A stretch of 64,000 nucleotides of DNA from Legionellaceae bacterium (GTDB lineage Bacteria > Pseudomonadota > Gammaproteobacteria > Legionellales > Legionellaceae), in NCBI GenBank assembly GCA_029210265.1, contig JARGNP010000001.1, positions 62,001-126,000 of the forward strand. Direction: 5' to 3'. A program made the translations under genes and the position numbers. Below the pieces are notes generated by a model, which saw only the letters and a program-made list of their open reading frames with translations, had not been told where the DNA came from and searched no databases. Each line of letters starts with the position of its first letter. Positions within the stretch are counted from its first letter, which is position 1. This document shows positions 25,941-35,316 of the stretch, in pieces.

Positions 25941-28169
25941 ATGGTTAAAGTCAGGGAAGGTATTGCCTTATTATCAGATGGAAGCATCGATGTTCAAAAA
26001 TGGCTTCAGCATATCGGTAATCGAGGCTACTTCCAGAACATGGAGAAAGTTCGTAGCGCGTGTGGTTTAACGCAGCTTGCAGGGCATGATCATGTGACTG
26101 AGGCCGGCATTTCCTGTTTGCAGCAAGGCTTGGCTATGGCCGATGTTTTGGCCGACTTAGAGGTCGGTCAAGATACACTGGCCGCTGCTATTTTGTTTGA
26201 AAGTGTGCATTACGCCGAATTGTCTGTAGACGATATCGAAGAGCAATTAGGTAAAGACGTTGCGCGCCTCGTGTGTGGTGTTGATCGCATGAATGCGCTC
26301 TCCAGCTTTCAGGCAATGACAGGAAAATCATCTCAAGATAAACAACAATTAGATAATATTCGAAAAATGCTGCTCGCCATGGTCGATGATGTGCGTGTGG
26401 TATTAATTAAGCTTGCAGAGCGTTTATGTGTTATACGTTCAGCGAGTCAAATGCCAGAAAAGCAACGCAGGCATTTGGCCATGGAGATCATGGAGATTTA
26501 TGCGCCATTGGCTAATCGCTTAGGAATTGGTGCTATCAAGTGGGAAATGGAAGATTTAGCCTTTCGTTATTTGCATACCGAAGAATACAAAGCCATTGCA
26601 TCCGGGCTTAAAACAAAACGATTGGAGCGCGATCGTTATGTGGATTGGTTAGTTAAAGAATTAAATATCCAACTTGCCAGCATGCATATCGAGCATTCGG
26701 CTGTGTACGGTCGCTCGAAGCATATCCACAGTATTTATCGAAAAATGATTCGAAAAAACGTCTCGTTGCAAGAAATTTATGATGCGACGGCCGTACGTGT
26801 TTTGGTTGAAACAACCGAACAATGCTACGAGGTTTTGGCCTGTGTTCATGTTTTATGGAAGCAAATCCCCAGTGAATTCGATGATTATATTGCGAATACC
26901 AAGCCTAACGGTTATCAATCATTGCATACGGCTGTTGAAGGCCCCGAGGGACAAATTTTTGAGGTTCAAATCCGAACATTTCAAATGCATGAACAAGCTG
27001 AAATGGGTGTTGCTGCGCATTGGAAATATAAAGAAGCGCCTGGTCAACATCAGCAGGTACAAGAATCACACGAGCGAAAAATAGAATGGCTTCGTGAGGT
27101 TTTGGCATGGCATCGCGAAATGGCGGTAAGCCAGGGTATATCTGAGTCGATTAATGCCGAGTTTTTAGATGATCGTGTGTATGTCTTTACGCCCGATGGT
27201 GATATTTTAGATTTACCTCAAGGCGTCACACCGCTAGATTTTGCTTATCAAGTACATAGTGATATTGGGCATCGGTGTCGCGGTGCCAAAGCAAACGGGC
27301 ATATTGTCCCGCTCACGTATTTATTAAAAACCGGTGATAAAATTGAAATTCTAACCGGTAAAGAATTGAGGCCTTCGCGTGATTGGATTAATCCGCATTT
27401 AGGATATTTAAAAACGCCTCGTGCAAAAGCAAAAGTTTTGCACTGGTTTAAAATGCAAGATTATGAAGAGCATAAGCTTCATGGCCAAGAAGTCTTGGCG
27501 AAAGAAATGAAATCTTTGGGTATTCGTTCTGAGCGTCTCAGTGAAGTCTTGCCTGCGTTTAATCTTAAAAGCATTGATGATTTACGTGCGGCACTCGGGC
27601 GAGGTGATTTAAAACTCGCTCAAATTATATCTCGTTTAAAACCACCGACAGAGATGCTTCCAGAGCCATCGATGGAACGCATGATTAAGCTGCCACCGAA
27701 ACGCGGTGACGTTGCGACCGATGATTTACATGTTGAGGGGGTGGGTAATCTACTCACGCATATGGCGCGTTGTTGTCAGCCGGTGCCTGGCGATCCAGTT
27801 CTTGGTTATGTGACCGTTGGGCGAGGGGTTTCTGTACACCGACAAGATTGCTCCAATGTATTAAGTTCTGGCGAAAAACAAAAACAGCGTTTTTTAGAAG
27901 TCACCTGGGGAAGCGCAACATCGGAGCGTTATGCTGTTGATTTGTTGATTCGAGCGTTTGACAGACAAGGGCTCCTGCGGGATATTACATCGCTTTTAGC
28001 CAACGAAAAAGCCTATCTTTTTGCCCTACAAACCCAACTACACAAAAAAGAAAACATGACCCATCTAACACTCACCATTGAGGTGGCGAGTCTGAGCGAT
28101 TTGTCACGTTTATTGGGACAGTTGGAGCAGATTCCAAATGTTCTTGAGGCACGGCGTCAGGTGTCGTAG
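25941..28169 (+). CDS. relA: (p)ppGpp synthetase RelA
   Basis: Makes (p)ppGpp in response to uncharged tRNA on the ribosome. 742 residues from the ATG at 25941 (AGGGAG just upstream), directly after rlmD. Domains in order: a degenerate HD domain (the metal-binding HDxxED block is replaced by FESVHYAE, so no hydrolase activity is expected), a synthetase domain with EFDDYIANTKPNGYQSLHT (the acidic EFDD marks RelA rather than SpoT), TGS (DRVYVFTPDGDILDLP), a zinc-finger/CC region (ARCCQPVPGDPV, HRQDCSNV) and ACT. The natural C-terminus (EQIPNVLEARRQVS) overlaps the convergent flavoprotein gene by 98 bp. spoT is not in this window. Confidence 0.96.
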   Translation: MVKVREGIALLSDGSIDVQKWLQHIGNRGYFQNMEKVRSACGLTQLAGHDHVTEAGISCLQQGLAMADVLADLEVGQDTLAAAILFESVHYAELSVDDIEEQLGKDVARLVCGVDRMNALSSFQAMTGKSSQDKQQLDNIRKMLLAMVDDVRVVLIKLAERLCVIRSASQMPEKQRRHLAMEIMEIYAPLANRLGIGAIKWEMEDLAFRYLHTEEYKAIASGLKTKRLERDRYVDWLVKELNIQLASMHIEHSAVYGRSKHIHSIYRKMIRKNVSLQEIYDATAVRVLVETTEQCYEVLACVHVLWKQIPSEFDDYIANTKPNGYQSLHTAVEGPEGQIFEVQIRTFQMHEQAEMGVAAHWKYKEAPGQHQQVQESHERKIEWLREVLAWHREMAVSQGISESINAEFLDDRVYVFTPDGDILDLPQGVTPLDFAYQVHSDIGHRCRGAKANGHIVPLTYLLKTGDKIEILTGKELRPSRDWINPHLGYLKTPRAKAKVLHWFKMQDYEEHKLHGQEVLAKEMKSLGIRSERLSEVLPAFNLKSIDDLRAALGRGDLKLAQIISRLKPPTEMLPEPSMERMIKLPPKRGDVATDDLHVEGVGNLLTHMARCCQPVPGDPVLGYVTVGRGVSVHRQDCSNVLSSGEKQKQRFLEVTWGSATSERYAVDLLIRAFDRQGLLRDITSLLANEKAYLFALQTQLHKKENMTHLTLTIEVASLSDLSRLLGQLEQIPNVLEARRQVS

Positions 28170-30069
28170 GGGCAAACATACTGAGTGCTCCGAGCCCGCC
28201 ATTAACTTTCTCGAGTGATCGGACTTGAACGTTATCTTGTATGTTTTGAATAAACGCGTCTTGAAGACCATCTTGCATATACTTTATCCAGTGATGCACT
28301 GAAATGGCAGCCGACTCGAGACCCGATCCAGTTAGAAAGTGTGGGGTTGCAAGCGCATCACCGAGGTTAAATACCTGAGTATGACTTTCTGGGTACCGAT
28401 GTGTTATTTTATTACACGTTTGCATTTGAAGTGTAAACGCTGATCCTTGTCGGATGGATATTTTACCCAGTAAATCTTGAGGGAAAAATTGTCGGAGAGC
28501 TGTTTTAACCCAGTCTTCAAAGCGTATTTTTTTATGTTCTACAGACGTGTTAGGTGAAGTTAGCTCATTAAATAATTGATTGGAGAGCTCCATACCTAAA
28601 TATATGGTTGTATTCGAATTTAATTGACGCACCAGTGGTAGGCGATTTCTTGTCCAGCCAAACTCACGTTGTATATATTGAACTTTTTTCAGTACACCGT
28701 GATAACTGCATGCGAGATCAATATTTATCTTCGCGCGGTCTGTTCCTGGATAATGCGTGATTGAGGCATTTGAATAATATGCTTCTTGTGAATGATAGCC
28801 GTAAAATATTCGTTGTGCAGTTAAGGTATTGGCAAAGCGTAAATGGCTAGAACTTATTTGATAAGTCTGAACGCGTTGATCAACGTGACGTTTGAGTTCA
28901 GGATGATGTTCGCAATAGGCCGCGGCTCCATCTGTGAAAGCTACCGGGAGTTTCCAGTTAGTACCACGAACGATGTCTCGATGTGAGCCGGGAACACCAT
29001 TGATATTCAATGTTGTGGCTAAATAAGGCGCATGCGATGACGCTGGGGTGTATAAAGCTTCGTTTGTTTTTGGAAATAATGCATCAATAATTAAGCTTCC
29101 ATCGGCGAGTTGACCGTTTTTACCGGTTGCATTAACAATCCAATTTGCTTTGATTTCATAAGATAAGTCGTTTTCTCTGTTTATTATTGATATTTCACCC
29201 GCTGGAGCATGGATCGCTTGAATATCATACCCTCGATGCAGTGTGATATGTTCAGGATCCGTTGCTTGTAGTTTAGATAGGCATGTGTAGAGTAGATTTT
29301 CAAAATGATTGATCGATATCGTGTGAAAAAAAGAAGATCCTTCTTCTTCAAAAACGGTGTCTGTGTTTGTGCCTTGAGGAACGAGTGGCATTAAATTAGT
29401 AATAGATGAGCTGACTATTTTGTCTCGTGACATGAGAAAAATGCTTTTAGCTAAGCAATGGGGAAAATCTTGACTTACGGTCGCTGGGCCAAATAAAAAA
29501 TCCTGAGACATTCGTAAGACGTTTTCTCGCGTGTAGTGACTCCGTTTGTCGATCAATGTAATGGATGCACCTTCGGCATAAGCACGTAAGCCGGCCATTA
29601 AGCCCGTAGGCCCCATACCTAAGATACAGATATGTCGTCGTTCGATTGTGTTAGTTATGTTTTTACGAGCGTCTTGATAGGCTTCTATGACTTGGTTAGA
29701 AAAGCTGACAAAAGCACGGTGACGACCTTCTGAAGGATGAGTGATCTGATTAGGGTAGGTGTAATAACGGTCGGTGTTAAGAGCAACGCCATAATTCAAA
29801 GCAGAATTTTCTTCTTGCAGCCGGCCTTCGAAATTTTCTTCTATGAGTATTTCTTCAAGGGGTATTTCTTGTGCGTTGTCTGCTGCTTCTTGTGCTGTTT
29901 CTTCTATGAGTATTTCTTCGAGGGGTATTTCTTGTGCGTTGTCTGCTGCTTCTTCTGGTGTTGTGGGGTATAGCCAATTATGTGCGGTTTTAAACAAACT
30001 GTACACAGCATTGACAACAGCTGTTGTTTTATTATAAATAAAATCCTTCAGATCGGACAAAAGAGCCAT
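28072..30069 (-). CDS. MICAL-like FAD-dependent monooxygenase/oxidoreductase, putative effector
   Basis: 665 residues from the ATG at 30069 (AGGTG six bases upstream; a GTG lies at 30078). A Rossmann FAD-binding block CILGMGPTGLMAGLRAY (G151, G153, G156) is followed by TLIDKRSHYTRENVLRMS, strikingly like the region after the first Gly motif in MICAL flavoprotein monooxygenases. A second FAD motif, NLGDALATPHFLTGSGLESA, is near the C-terminus. The N-terminus has two tandem copies of a 21-residue acidic unit (EAADNAQEIPLEEILIEE). Its last 33 codons are antisense to relA. MICALs oxidise actin methionines; whether this one does so is unknown. No signal peptide is seen. Confidence 0.65.
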   Translation of the reverse strand: MALLSDLKDFIYNKTTAVVNAVYSLFKTAHNWLYPTTPEEAADNAQEIPLEEILIEETAQEAADNAQEIPLEEILIEENFEGRLQEENSALNYGVALNTDRYYTYPNQITHPSEGRHRAFVSFSNQVIEAYQDARKNITNTIERRHICILGMGPTGLMAGLRAYAEGASITLIDKRSHYTRENVLRMSQDFLFGPATVSQDFPHCLAKSIFLMSRDKIVSSSITNLMPLVPQGTNTDTVFEEEGSSFFHTISINHFENLLYTCLSKLQATDPEHITLHRGYDIQAIHAPAGEISIINRENDLSYEIKANWIVNATGKNGQLADGSLIIDALFPKTNEALYTPASSHAPYLATTLNINGVPGSHRDIVRGTNWKLPVAFTDGAAAYCEHHPELKRHVDQRVQTYQISSSHLRFANTLTAQRIFYGYHSQEAYYSNASITHYPGTDRAKINIDLACSYHGVLKKVQYIQREFGWTRNRLPLVRQLNSNTTIYLGMELSNQLFNELTSPNTSVEHKKIRFEDWVKTALRQFFPQDLLGKISIRQGSAFTLQMQTCNKITHRYPESHTQVFNLGDALATPHFLTGSGLESAAISVHHWIKYMQDGLQDAFIQNIQDNVQVRSLEKVNGGLGALSMFAPTTPDAVPQEHLESAPTVPINVTNRSDSPPQW
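29838..29954 (-). repeat. 63-bp tandem repeat in the flavoprotein gene
   Basis: Two nearly identical copies 63 bp apart (about 29838-29891 and 29901-29954; one visible A/G difference) encode tandem acidic 21-residue units near the protein's N-terminus. High identity indicates recent duplication. Confidence 0.85.
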
Positions 30070-30256
30070 GACAAGCACCTATAAAAAGCAATAGTGCGTT
30101 ATTATACACCATAACCACCGAAAGAAACAAATTTAAACATTGAGTTTTTATTTAATGCATTGTTGTATTGGTATCTAGCAGGGGATGATGCATGGATTAA
30201 TTAAATATTTAATGACACTATAATGAATAAGCAATTTACTCAAAACGGATGAGAAC

Positions 30257-31318
30257 ATGCCAACAAATCCTAAGAGAAGGTACCTCAGTCTTGATATTCT
30301 AAAAGGGATAGGGATGCTCTACCTTGTGTTCCTTCACCAAATTGTCTGGATTTTAATTAAAGATGATAGTGGCCAATTAGTTTTTGAGCAATCTTATACT
30401 TTTTTTTATTTCTTTTTTCATAGTATTTTTGGCATGTTAGGCTTTCAAGTGCCTTTATTAGCAGGTATCACGTTTTTTCTAGATGTTCGCTCAAGGAATT
30501 GTTCTTGGATGTATGTGGGTACGCGGGCGTGTATATTTATAGCGCTTGGCTTTTTGTTAAATAGCTTAACCTGGGGACTTAGGGAGATTTTCGCCTGGGA
30601 CGTATTAGGTTTTATTGGCCTTTCCATGATGCTGACTTACCCGCTTCTTAAGCGATGCAATGATAAAACTTCTTTTAGCATCCTTCTCAGTGTAGGTGCT
30701 GTGACACTCATGTTGTCTGATGCTTTCATTTTTCCTGAATGGCAGGACCACTTTCTTTACTATGTTTTTATGGGCGATCCTCAGGGGGAGACTTATTGGG
30801 CGTTATGCCCTTGGTTTGCTATTTTTGTTTGGGGGCTTTTTATAGGCAAGATTTTTGCATTGCAGCAAAATAAATATTTGGTATGGCTCGCTTGCGGAGG
30901 AGTTGTGATGATCATGATTTCAGTCTTGTCGGGACATTTTTTTCCACCGGTCCATATTGAAAATATCTGGGGCCCTGCTTTATTTAAACCTCATCCACTT
31001 TTTATTGTTGGTATTTTGGGGTTTAGTTCTGTTTTGATTCCATTGCTGGATATTTATTTAGAGCATCGCGTATCTCTTAAGCAAAAACTAGATAAACTTT
31101 TTTGGGTGTATATCGGCCGAGGTGGAGGTACCTTGTGGGTCTATATGTTAACGATTTTTATTGGATATCACCTGACTGTAACTATTCAAAATCACGTTAA
31201 TTTAACGTATCACAGCAGTCTGTGGGTCTTATCAGGACTTATTTTTATTCAAGTCTGTATTGCGGGAGCTGTTGGATGGTGGATGCAACAAAAAGCAAGA
31301 ATACCCGCGACACAATAG
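30257..31318 (+). CDS. Multi-pass membrane protein, DUF1624/HGSNAT-like acyltransferase
   Basis: 353 residues with about ten hydrophobic segments. GGATGAG supports the ATG. The N-terminus RRYLSLDILKGIGMLYLVFLHQ resembles the start of the DUF1624/heparan-alpha-glucosaminide acetyltransferase and YeiB families (R-x-x-x-L-D-x-L-[K/R]-G), and FAWDVLGFIGLSMML resembles their WDVLxxIGLS segment. Such proteins pass acetyl groups across the membrane to sugars. A TATAAT box at 30219-30224 is a likely promoter. The donor and acceptor are unknown. The family call rests on two short motifs. Confidence 0.6.
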   Translation: MPTNPKRRYLSLDILKGIGMLYLVFLHQIVWILIKDDSGQLVFEQSYTFFYFFFHSIFGMLGFQVPLLAGITFFLDVRSRNCSWMYVGTRACIFIALGFLLNSLTWGLREIFAWDVLGFIGLSMMLTYPLLKRCNDKTSFSILLSVGAVTLMLSDAFIFPEWQDHFLYYVFMGDPQGETYWALCPWFAIFVWGLFIGKIFALQQNKYLVWLACGGVVMIMISVLSGHFFPPVHIENIWGPALFKPHPLFIVGILGFSSVLIPLLDIYLEHRVSLKQKLDKLFWVYIGRGGGTLWVYMLTIFIGYHLTVTIQNHVNLTYHSSLWVLSGLIFIQVCIAGAVGWWMQQKARIPATQ

Positions 31319-31384
31319 CTTGCAAAACCACCACGAAGCGCTACAATCAATCAATATGATTTTAATGCTTTTGTGGAGGATAAA

Positions 31385-31960
31385 ATGCCAACTAAAAAAA
31401 CAGAGAAAAAAACACTTGAAACCTATGGAGATCTATTGAAGTTTGCGGAGGGGCTCAATGAGGAAGTGCTGCGTTTAGGAGGTGTGCCCCAGAATTATAA
31501 GTGTACAACATTAAAACAAAGGAAAGCTTGTGTTTTAAACAATATTTTTGCAAATCTTTATTTTGCATACCAGAACGAAAGAGGGTTGCACGTAGATTAC
31601 AAACAACCACTTGCAGGAGGCGTATTTCCTGTTTCTCTGGACGCTAAATTAGATAAAGGCAGCCTTTTAGATCCATCCTTTAATGAAACTGACTTCATAA
31701 TACGAATTGAAAATAGGATTAGAAATTTTCCTGATTATACAGGTGAAACGTCAGAGGAATATATCAATAAGACGTTAGGAACCCATCAAAACTGGTTCAA
31801 ATGGTTGCTGAGCTGTATTTTTGATGCGCCAAAGTCAAAACAGTTTATGGATGGCTACAGTATTTTTGATGCGGAGCAAACAAATCAAAAAGGTGATGAA
31901 TATAAAAAGCACGATTTGTACTTTCGAGATGATCATTCTTATCGTGGTGATGAACCGTGA
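31385..31960 (+). CDS. Hypothetical protein
   Basis: 191 residues from the ATG at 31385, which has GGAGGA four bases upstream. No family is recognised. It is a soluble mixed-charge protein with a Lys-rich start (MPTKKTEKKTLE) and a helix ending EEVLRLGGVP. It has three separated Cys and a strongly acidic, Tyr/Asp-rich end (YKKHDLYFRDDHSYRGDEP). It follows the membrane acyltransferase gene by 67 bp on the same strand and may share its transcript. Confidence 0.5.
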   Translation: MPTKKTEKKTLETYGDLLKFAEGLNEEVLRLGGVPQNYKCTTLKQRKACVLNNIFANLYFAYQNERGLHVDYKQPLAGGVFPVSLDAKLDKGSLLDPSFNETDFIIRIENRIRNFPDYTGETSEEYINKTLGTHQNWFKWLLSCIFDAPKSKQFMDGYSIFDAEQTNQKGDEYKKHDLYFRDDHSYRGDEP

Positions 31961-31974
31961 TTTAAGTAAATATA

Positions 31975-32286
31975 TTAAACATTTGCTTTGGCATCCCAAA
32001 ACACCATATGTTCAGGTTTGATGGTTTTGGATAAATGCTCTAAAGCAATATTGATTTTATTTTTCTCATCAAAAAATTCAATCGTCAGCGGTAAATCAAG
32101 TGATAAATCGAGTAACGATGATGCATGATTGCCGCTTTCGCCATAGCCATTGATGGCACGAAAAACACTGACGCCCCGGATGTTAGCCTCCTGTTTTAAA
32201 TACTCAAGCGTCGGTTTTAGAAGCTTGGATGATTCGGTGATATAAATTTTTACCATAATGACATCAACAAGATTAATCGCGTTCAT
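31975..32286 (-). CDS. DUF190 family protein (CrcB-associated)
   Basis: 103 residues from the ATG at 32286, which overlaps the crcB stop as ATGA; the conserved part begins MVKIYITESSKLLKPTLEYL. GVSVFRAINGYGESG is typical of DUF190, a small PII-like fold family that is often encoded next to CrcB fluoride channels. Later conserved pieces are SLDLPLTIEFFDEKNKI and WDAKANV at the end. It probably works with or regulates fluoride export; direct proof for the family is limited. It is last in the tspO-dsbD-crcB-DUF190 chain of overlapping genes. Confidence 0.85.
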   Translation of the reverse strand: MNAINLVDVIMVKIYITESSKLLKPTLEYLKQEANIRGVSVFRAINGYGESGNHASSLLDLSLDLPLTIEFFDEKNKINIALEHLSKTIKPEHMVFWDAKANV

Positions 32287-32660
32287 AAGCTTCGTGCTCC
32301 AAGTACGCCCAGCCAGGCGAGTGAAATACATACGATAATATTAAGCACTATATTTAAACCAGCACTTATCCAGGCGCCCTGTTCTAATAGCGTGAGTGTT
32401 TCGATCGAAAAAGACGAGAACGTTGTGTAGCCGCCTAAAAATCCTATTAATAAGAAAGCGCGCAACTGAGGTGCGAGCGCGCCAAAACGTTCTAATATAA
32501 TAATAAAAAGTAAGCCCATCAAAAACGATCCGCTTGCATTCACCATAAGAGTTCCGTAAGGAAATGCGCGACCTACTAGGCCATGGATAAGATTTGATAT
32601 GCCATAGCGGCTTATAGCACCCAGGCCGGAACCTAAAAAAATTAAGATAAGATTCATCAT
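32283..32660 (-). CDS. crcB: Fluoride ion channel CrcB/FluC
   Basis: 125 residues with four hydrophobic helices, the usual length for a subunit of the dual-topology dimeric fluoride channel. Signatures: GLGAISRYGISN near the start, YGTLMVNASGSFLMGLL with the pore Asn, and GFLGGYTTFSSFSIET with the Phe-box. It protects the cell against fluoride. It overlaps dsbD upstream and DUF190 downstream by ATGA, so it is translated from one message with both. I see no fluoride riboswitch in front of the operon. Confidence 0.95.
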   Translation of the reverse strand: MMNLILIFLGSGLGAISRYGISNLIHGLVGRAFPYGTLMVNASGSFLMGLLFIIILERFGALAPQLRAFLLIGFLGGYTTFSSFSIETLTLLEQGAWISAGLNIVLNIIVCISLAWLGVLGARSL

Positions 32661-34441
32661 GCTCCGGCCTTTAAGGCTTCTAAATTTTTCTGCAATACAG
32701 AAGCTGAGATATCGCCAACCAGGCGAAGCTCATGACGCTTTTGTCCGGATGCATCAAAAAAGATAAACGTTGGAGGTGCGATGACTTCAAACTCATGCAG
32801 TAAGGCACGGCTTTCATGGTTATTAGCTGTAAGATCTATTTTTAATAATACTATATTTTTTAGGGCTTCTTGAATTTTAGGATCGCGCAGTGTTTTGGCT
32901 TCAACGGATTTACACGCGGTGCACCAGTCAGCGTAAAAATCTAATATCACAGGTTGATGTTGTTTTGCCGCTTGTTCGAGGGCTTGCTCGGTTTCTTCAA
33001 GTGTTGTGAGCACACGTGCGTGCGTATTTGAGGCTGTGTGTGAATGTGAAAAAACCAGGGGCTTTAATGGGTTTGTGTTACCGTAGCTTGCGCCGAATAA
33101 GATTAATAAGCCATAGGCTAAAAGCATGATGCCTAGGCCGCGGCTGAGACGTGTGAGGTTTGAGGTTGCAGTGCGTAATGCCCCGAGTGTTATTCCTGAA
33201 AATACCAATAAACTTGACCATAAGAGCATGATGATAAACGGTGAAAGCAGGCGACTCATAAGATAAATCGCAATCCCCAGTAACATGATGCCAAAAATTG
33301 ATTTAACGGTGTTCATCCAGTTGCCAGCATGCGGAAGCCATCGACCAAGCGACGCGCCGACTAAAAGTAGCGGGAGCCCCATGCCTAGACCTAAGAAAAA
33401 TAACGATGTTGTACCCAGTAAGATATCCCCTGTTTGCGCAATGTAGGCAAGTGCGCCAATTAATGGAGCGGTCACACAAGGGGATAAGATGAGCGTTGAA
33501 AGGCATCCCATGGTTGCCGCACCTAAATAATGCCCTGTGGCTTGATGGTAACTGACGTTAGCTAGTTTGGATTGCCATGATGCAGGTAGTTTGAGGTCAT
33601 AGGCGCCAAACATAGAAAATGCGAGCACAACAAAAAGTAAACTAAACAAACTAATCGCCCAAGGCGTTTGTAATAGCACTTGGAAGTTTTCACCCATGAG
33701 TGTAACAGCGGCACCGATAGCTGCGTAAGTCAAAGACATGCTAAGAACATAGGTGAGTGAAAGTAAAAAAGCTTTGCGTGTTGATAAATCTTTGCCGTGA
33801 CCAACTAAAATTCCGGAGAGTACAGGAATCATCGGTAGTACACAGGGCGTGAAAGATAAGAGTAAGCCCAAGCCCAAAAAAATTAGAAGTGCCATAGGCC
33901 AGTTATGTTGGGTAAAGACTGAGTTTGTTGTTACGGTTGTTTTAAGCGAGATAGGGGCGGGAGCAATCAGTTCGGCATGCGTTAAGGCGAGCTTGGGATT
34001 TATACTGAGTTTGATCGCACGTGATTCGGGAGGGTAGCAAAAACCATCGTCAGCGCAGCCCTGGTAATTGATATTAATTATCATCTCGCCGGGGTGTAAA
34101 GCCACAAGGCTTAACGGTAATTTTAAGTGTTTACGGTAAATTAAGATGGTTTGATTGAGGCGGTTTGTTTTTGTTTGTGCCGAAGGAAATTTAATCTCAG
34201 CTAGATCAATTAGATTAATTAGATCGTTATTGGGTGTGGCTATGCTAATATGGTCACGGTATAAAAAAAATCCGGGTTTAATATTCCATGTGAGTAAAAG
34301 TGTATTGGGATCATGTGCTTTCACATGCAATTGAAACACGGCATTGGCGGGTGGTGGATTCAGTGGAGATGCTGAGGTTACGTTAGGCAACAGCAGTGTG
34401 AAAAATAAAAAACTTAAGCGAGCAAGTGTGTTGATGCGCAT
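32657..34441 (-). CDS. dsbD: Thiol:disulfide interchange protein DsbD
   Basis: Moves electrons from cytoplasmic thioredoxin across the inner membrane to periplasmic DsbC/CcmG-type partners. 594 residues from the ATG at 34441, which overlaps the tspO stop (TAATG) and gives a proper signal peptide (MRINTLARLSFLFFTLLLPNVTSA). All three redox pairs are visible: N-terminal domain GCADDGFCYPP, membrane domain LSFTPCVLP and ILSPCVTAP, and the thioredoxin-like C-terminal domain FYADWCTACK. About eight membrane helices lie in the middle. It is the only Dsb gene seen here. Confidence 0.96.
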   Translation of the reverse strand: MRINTLARLSFLFFTLLLPNVTSASPLNPPPANAVFQLHVKAHDPNTLLLTWNIKPGFFLYRDHISIATPNNDLINLIDLAEIKFPSAQTKTNRLNQTILIYRKHLKLPLSLVALHPGEMIININYQGCADDGFCYPPESRAIKLSINPKLALTHAELIAPAPISLKTTVTTNSVFTQHNWPMALLIFLGLGLLLSFTPCVLPMIPVLSGILVGHGKDLSTRKAFLLSLTYVLSMSLTYAAIGAAVTLMGENFQVLLQTPWAISLFSLLFVVLAFSMFGAYDLKLPASWQSKLANVSYHQATGHYLGAATMGCLSTLILSPCVTAPLIGALAYIAQTGDILLGTTSLFFLGLGMGLPLLLVGASLGRWLPHAGNWMNTVKSIFGIMLLGIAIYLMSRLLSPFIIMLLWSSLLVFSGITLGALRTATSNLTRLSRGLGIMLLAYGLLILFGASYGNTNPLKPLVFSHSHTASNTHARVLTTLEETEQALEQAAKQHQPVILDFYADWCTACKSVEAKTLRDPKIQEALKNIVLLKIDLTANNHESRALLHEFEVIAPPTFIFFDASGQKRHELRLVGDISASVLQKNLEALKAGA

Positions 34442-34935
34442 TAATTTAATATCCAAGTGACGCCGTTTAAATAACTTGCGAAAAGCAGCCATAAAAAATA
34501 AGGCATTAATAGTAGACTACTGAGTTTATGATTATTTTTGGTGATAAGAATGGTGATAAATGTAAATACTGTCGTACATATAATGCATACAAAGCTTGCT
34601 GTTATGAGATGAAAATGAAAGAAGAGCGGTGACCAAGCCCAATTTGAAAGCATTTGGATACTATAAAAAATAAGGGCTCGTTGAGCATGGGGTTGCTTGC
34701 GGCACGTCCAAAGAGACCATCCTGCAATGGCGATCATGGCGTATAGAATAGGCCAAACGATGCCAAACACAAAGCCGGGAGGGGTGAGCGGTGATTTGTT
34801 TAAGCCGGCATACCATGTGGACATACCTGCATTTGAGATCTGACCAAGACCGTAACTGATGCATTCAAACATAATAATCCATGTGAAGATGGTCATTAAT
34901 TTTTTAGTTTTTATGCTTGCTTCGGTCTGTGTCAT
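34441..34935 (-). CDS. tspO: TspO/MBR-family tryptophan-rich sensory protein
   Basis: 164 residues with five hydrophobic helices. Family signatures: STWYAGLNKSPLTPPGFVFGIVWPILYAMIAIAGWSLW and, later, QMLSNWAWSPLFF followed by LFASYLNGVTWILN. TspO proteins are membrane proteins that bind porphyrins and cholesterol-like ligands and are tied to oxidative stress. The N-terminus is about ten residues longer than usual. Its stop overlaps the dsbD start, so the two share a message. It is common in Legionella relatives and alphaproteobacteria. Confidence 0.92.
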   Translation of the reverse strand: MTQTEASIKTKKLMTIFTWIIMFECISYGLGQISNAGMSTWYAGLNKSPLTPPGFVFGIVWPILYAMIAIAGWSLWTCRKQPHAQRALIFYSIQMLSNWAWSPLFFHFHLITASFVCIICTTVFTFITILITKNNHKLSSLLLMPYFLWLLFASYLNGVTWILN

Positions 34936-34958
34936 GGATTATCTCTTGAAGTTATAAG

Positions 34959-35216
34959 TTAAGGTGTGATGAGTTTTCCTGATTTTTCTAATGCATATAA
35001 ATCATCGTAACCACCGACATGTTGCTCACCTATAAAAATTTGAGGAACGGTCATTCGATTGGTTTTGGCAATCATTTCTTCGCGTTTTTGCTCATCGTTA
35101 TCGACTAAAATTTCAGTAAAGCTGAGTCCTTTTCGTGTTAACAAGTCTTTTGCGCGTACACAGTAGGGGCAATAGGTGGTGCTATAGATAATAATAGTAG
35201 GTGTTTGAGATGTCAT
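34959..35216 (-). CDS. grxC: Glutaredoxin 3
   Basis: 85 residues. The redox centre is YCPYCVRAKDLL with the CPYC motif, followed by the cis-Pro block MTVPQIFIGEQHVGGYDDLYAL that binds glutathione. The length is normal. It reduces disulfides and glutathione-mixed disulfides in the cytoplasm. It lies 23 bp upstream of tspO on the same strand, and back to back with groES at its 5' side, so its promoter is in the 240-bp gap shared with the groE heat-shock promoter. Confidence 0.95.
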   Translation of the reverse strand: MTSQTPTIIIYSTTYCPYCVRAKDLLTRKGLSFTEILVDNDEQKREEMIAKTNRMTVPQIFIGEQHVGGYDDLYALEKSGKLITP

Positions 35217-35316
35217 ATTTGGATTGCCTTATAGATAGTTTGTCTATTCATGTTAGATGATGTGGCTTTAATGTGAAAGTGATCGTGTCAATTGTTGTAA
35301 TTTTTTCTATCTATCT

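Noticed and set aside
25941-28169. Bifunctional SpoT instead of RelA
   Set aside because: The HD metal-binding residues are absent and the synthetase carries the acidic EFDD motif of RelA.
34442-34492. Longer dsbD start at 34492
   Set aside because: It would put 17 charged residues before a perfect signal peptide; the TAATG overlap with tspO marks 34441.
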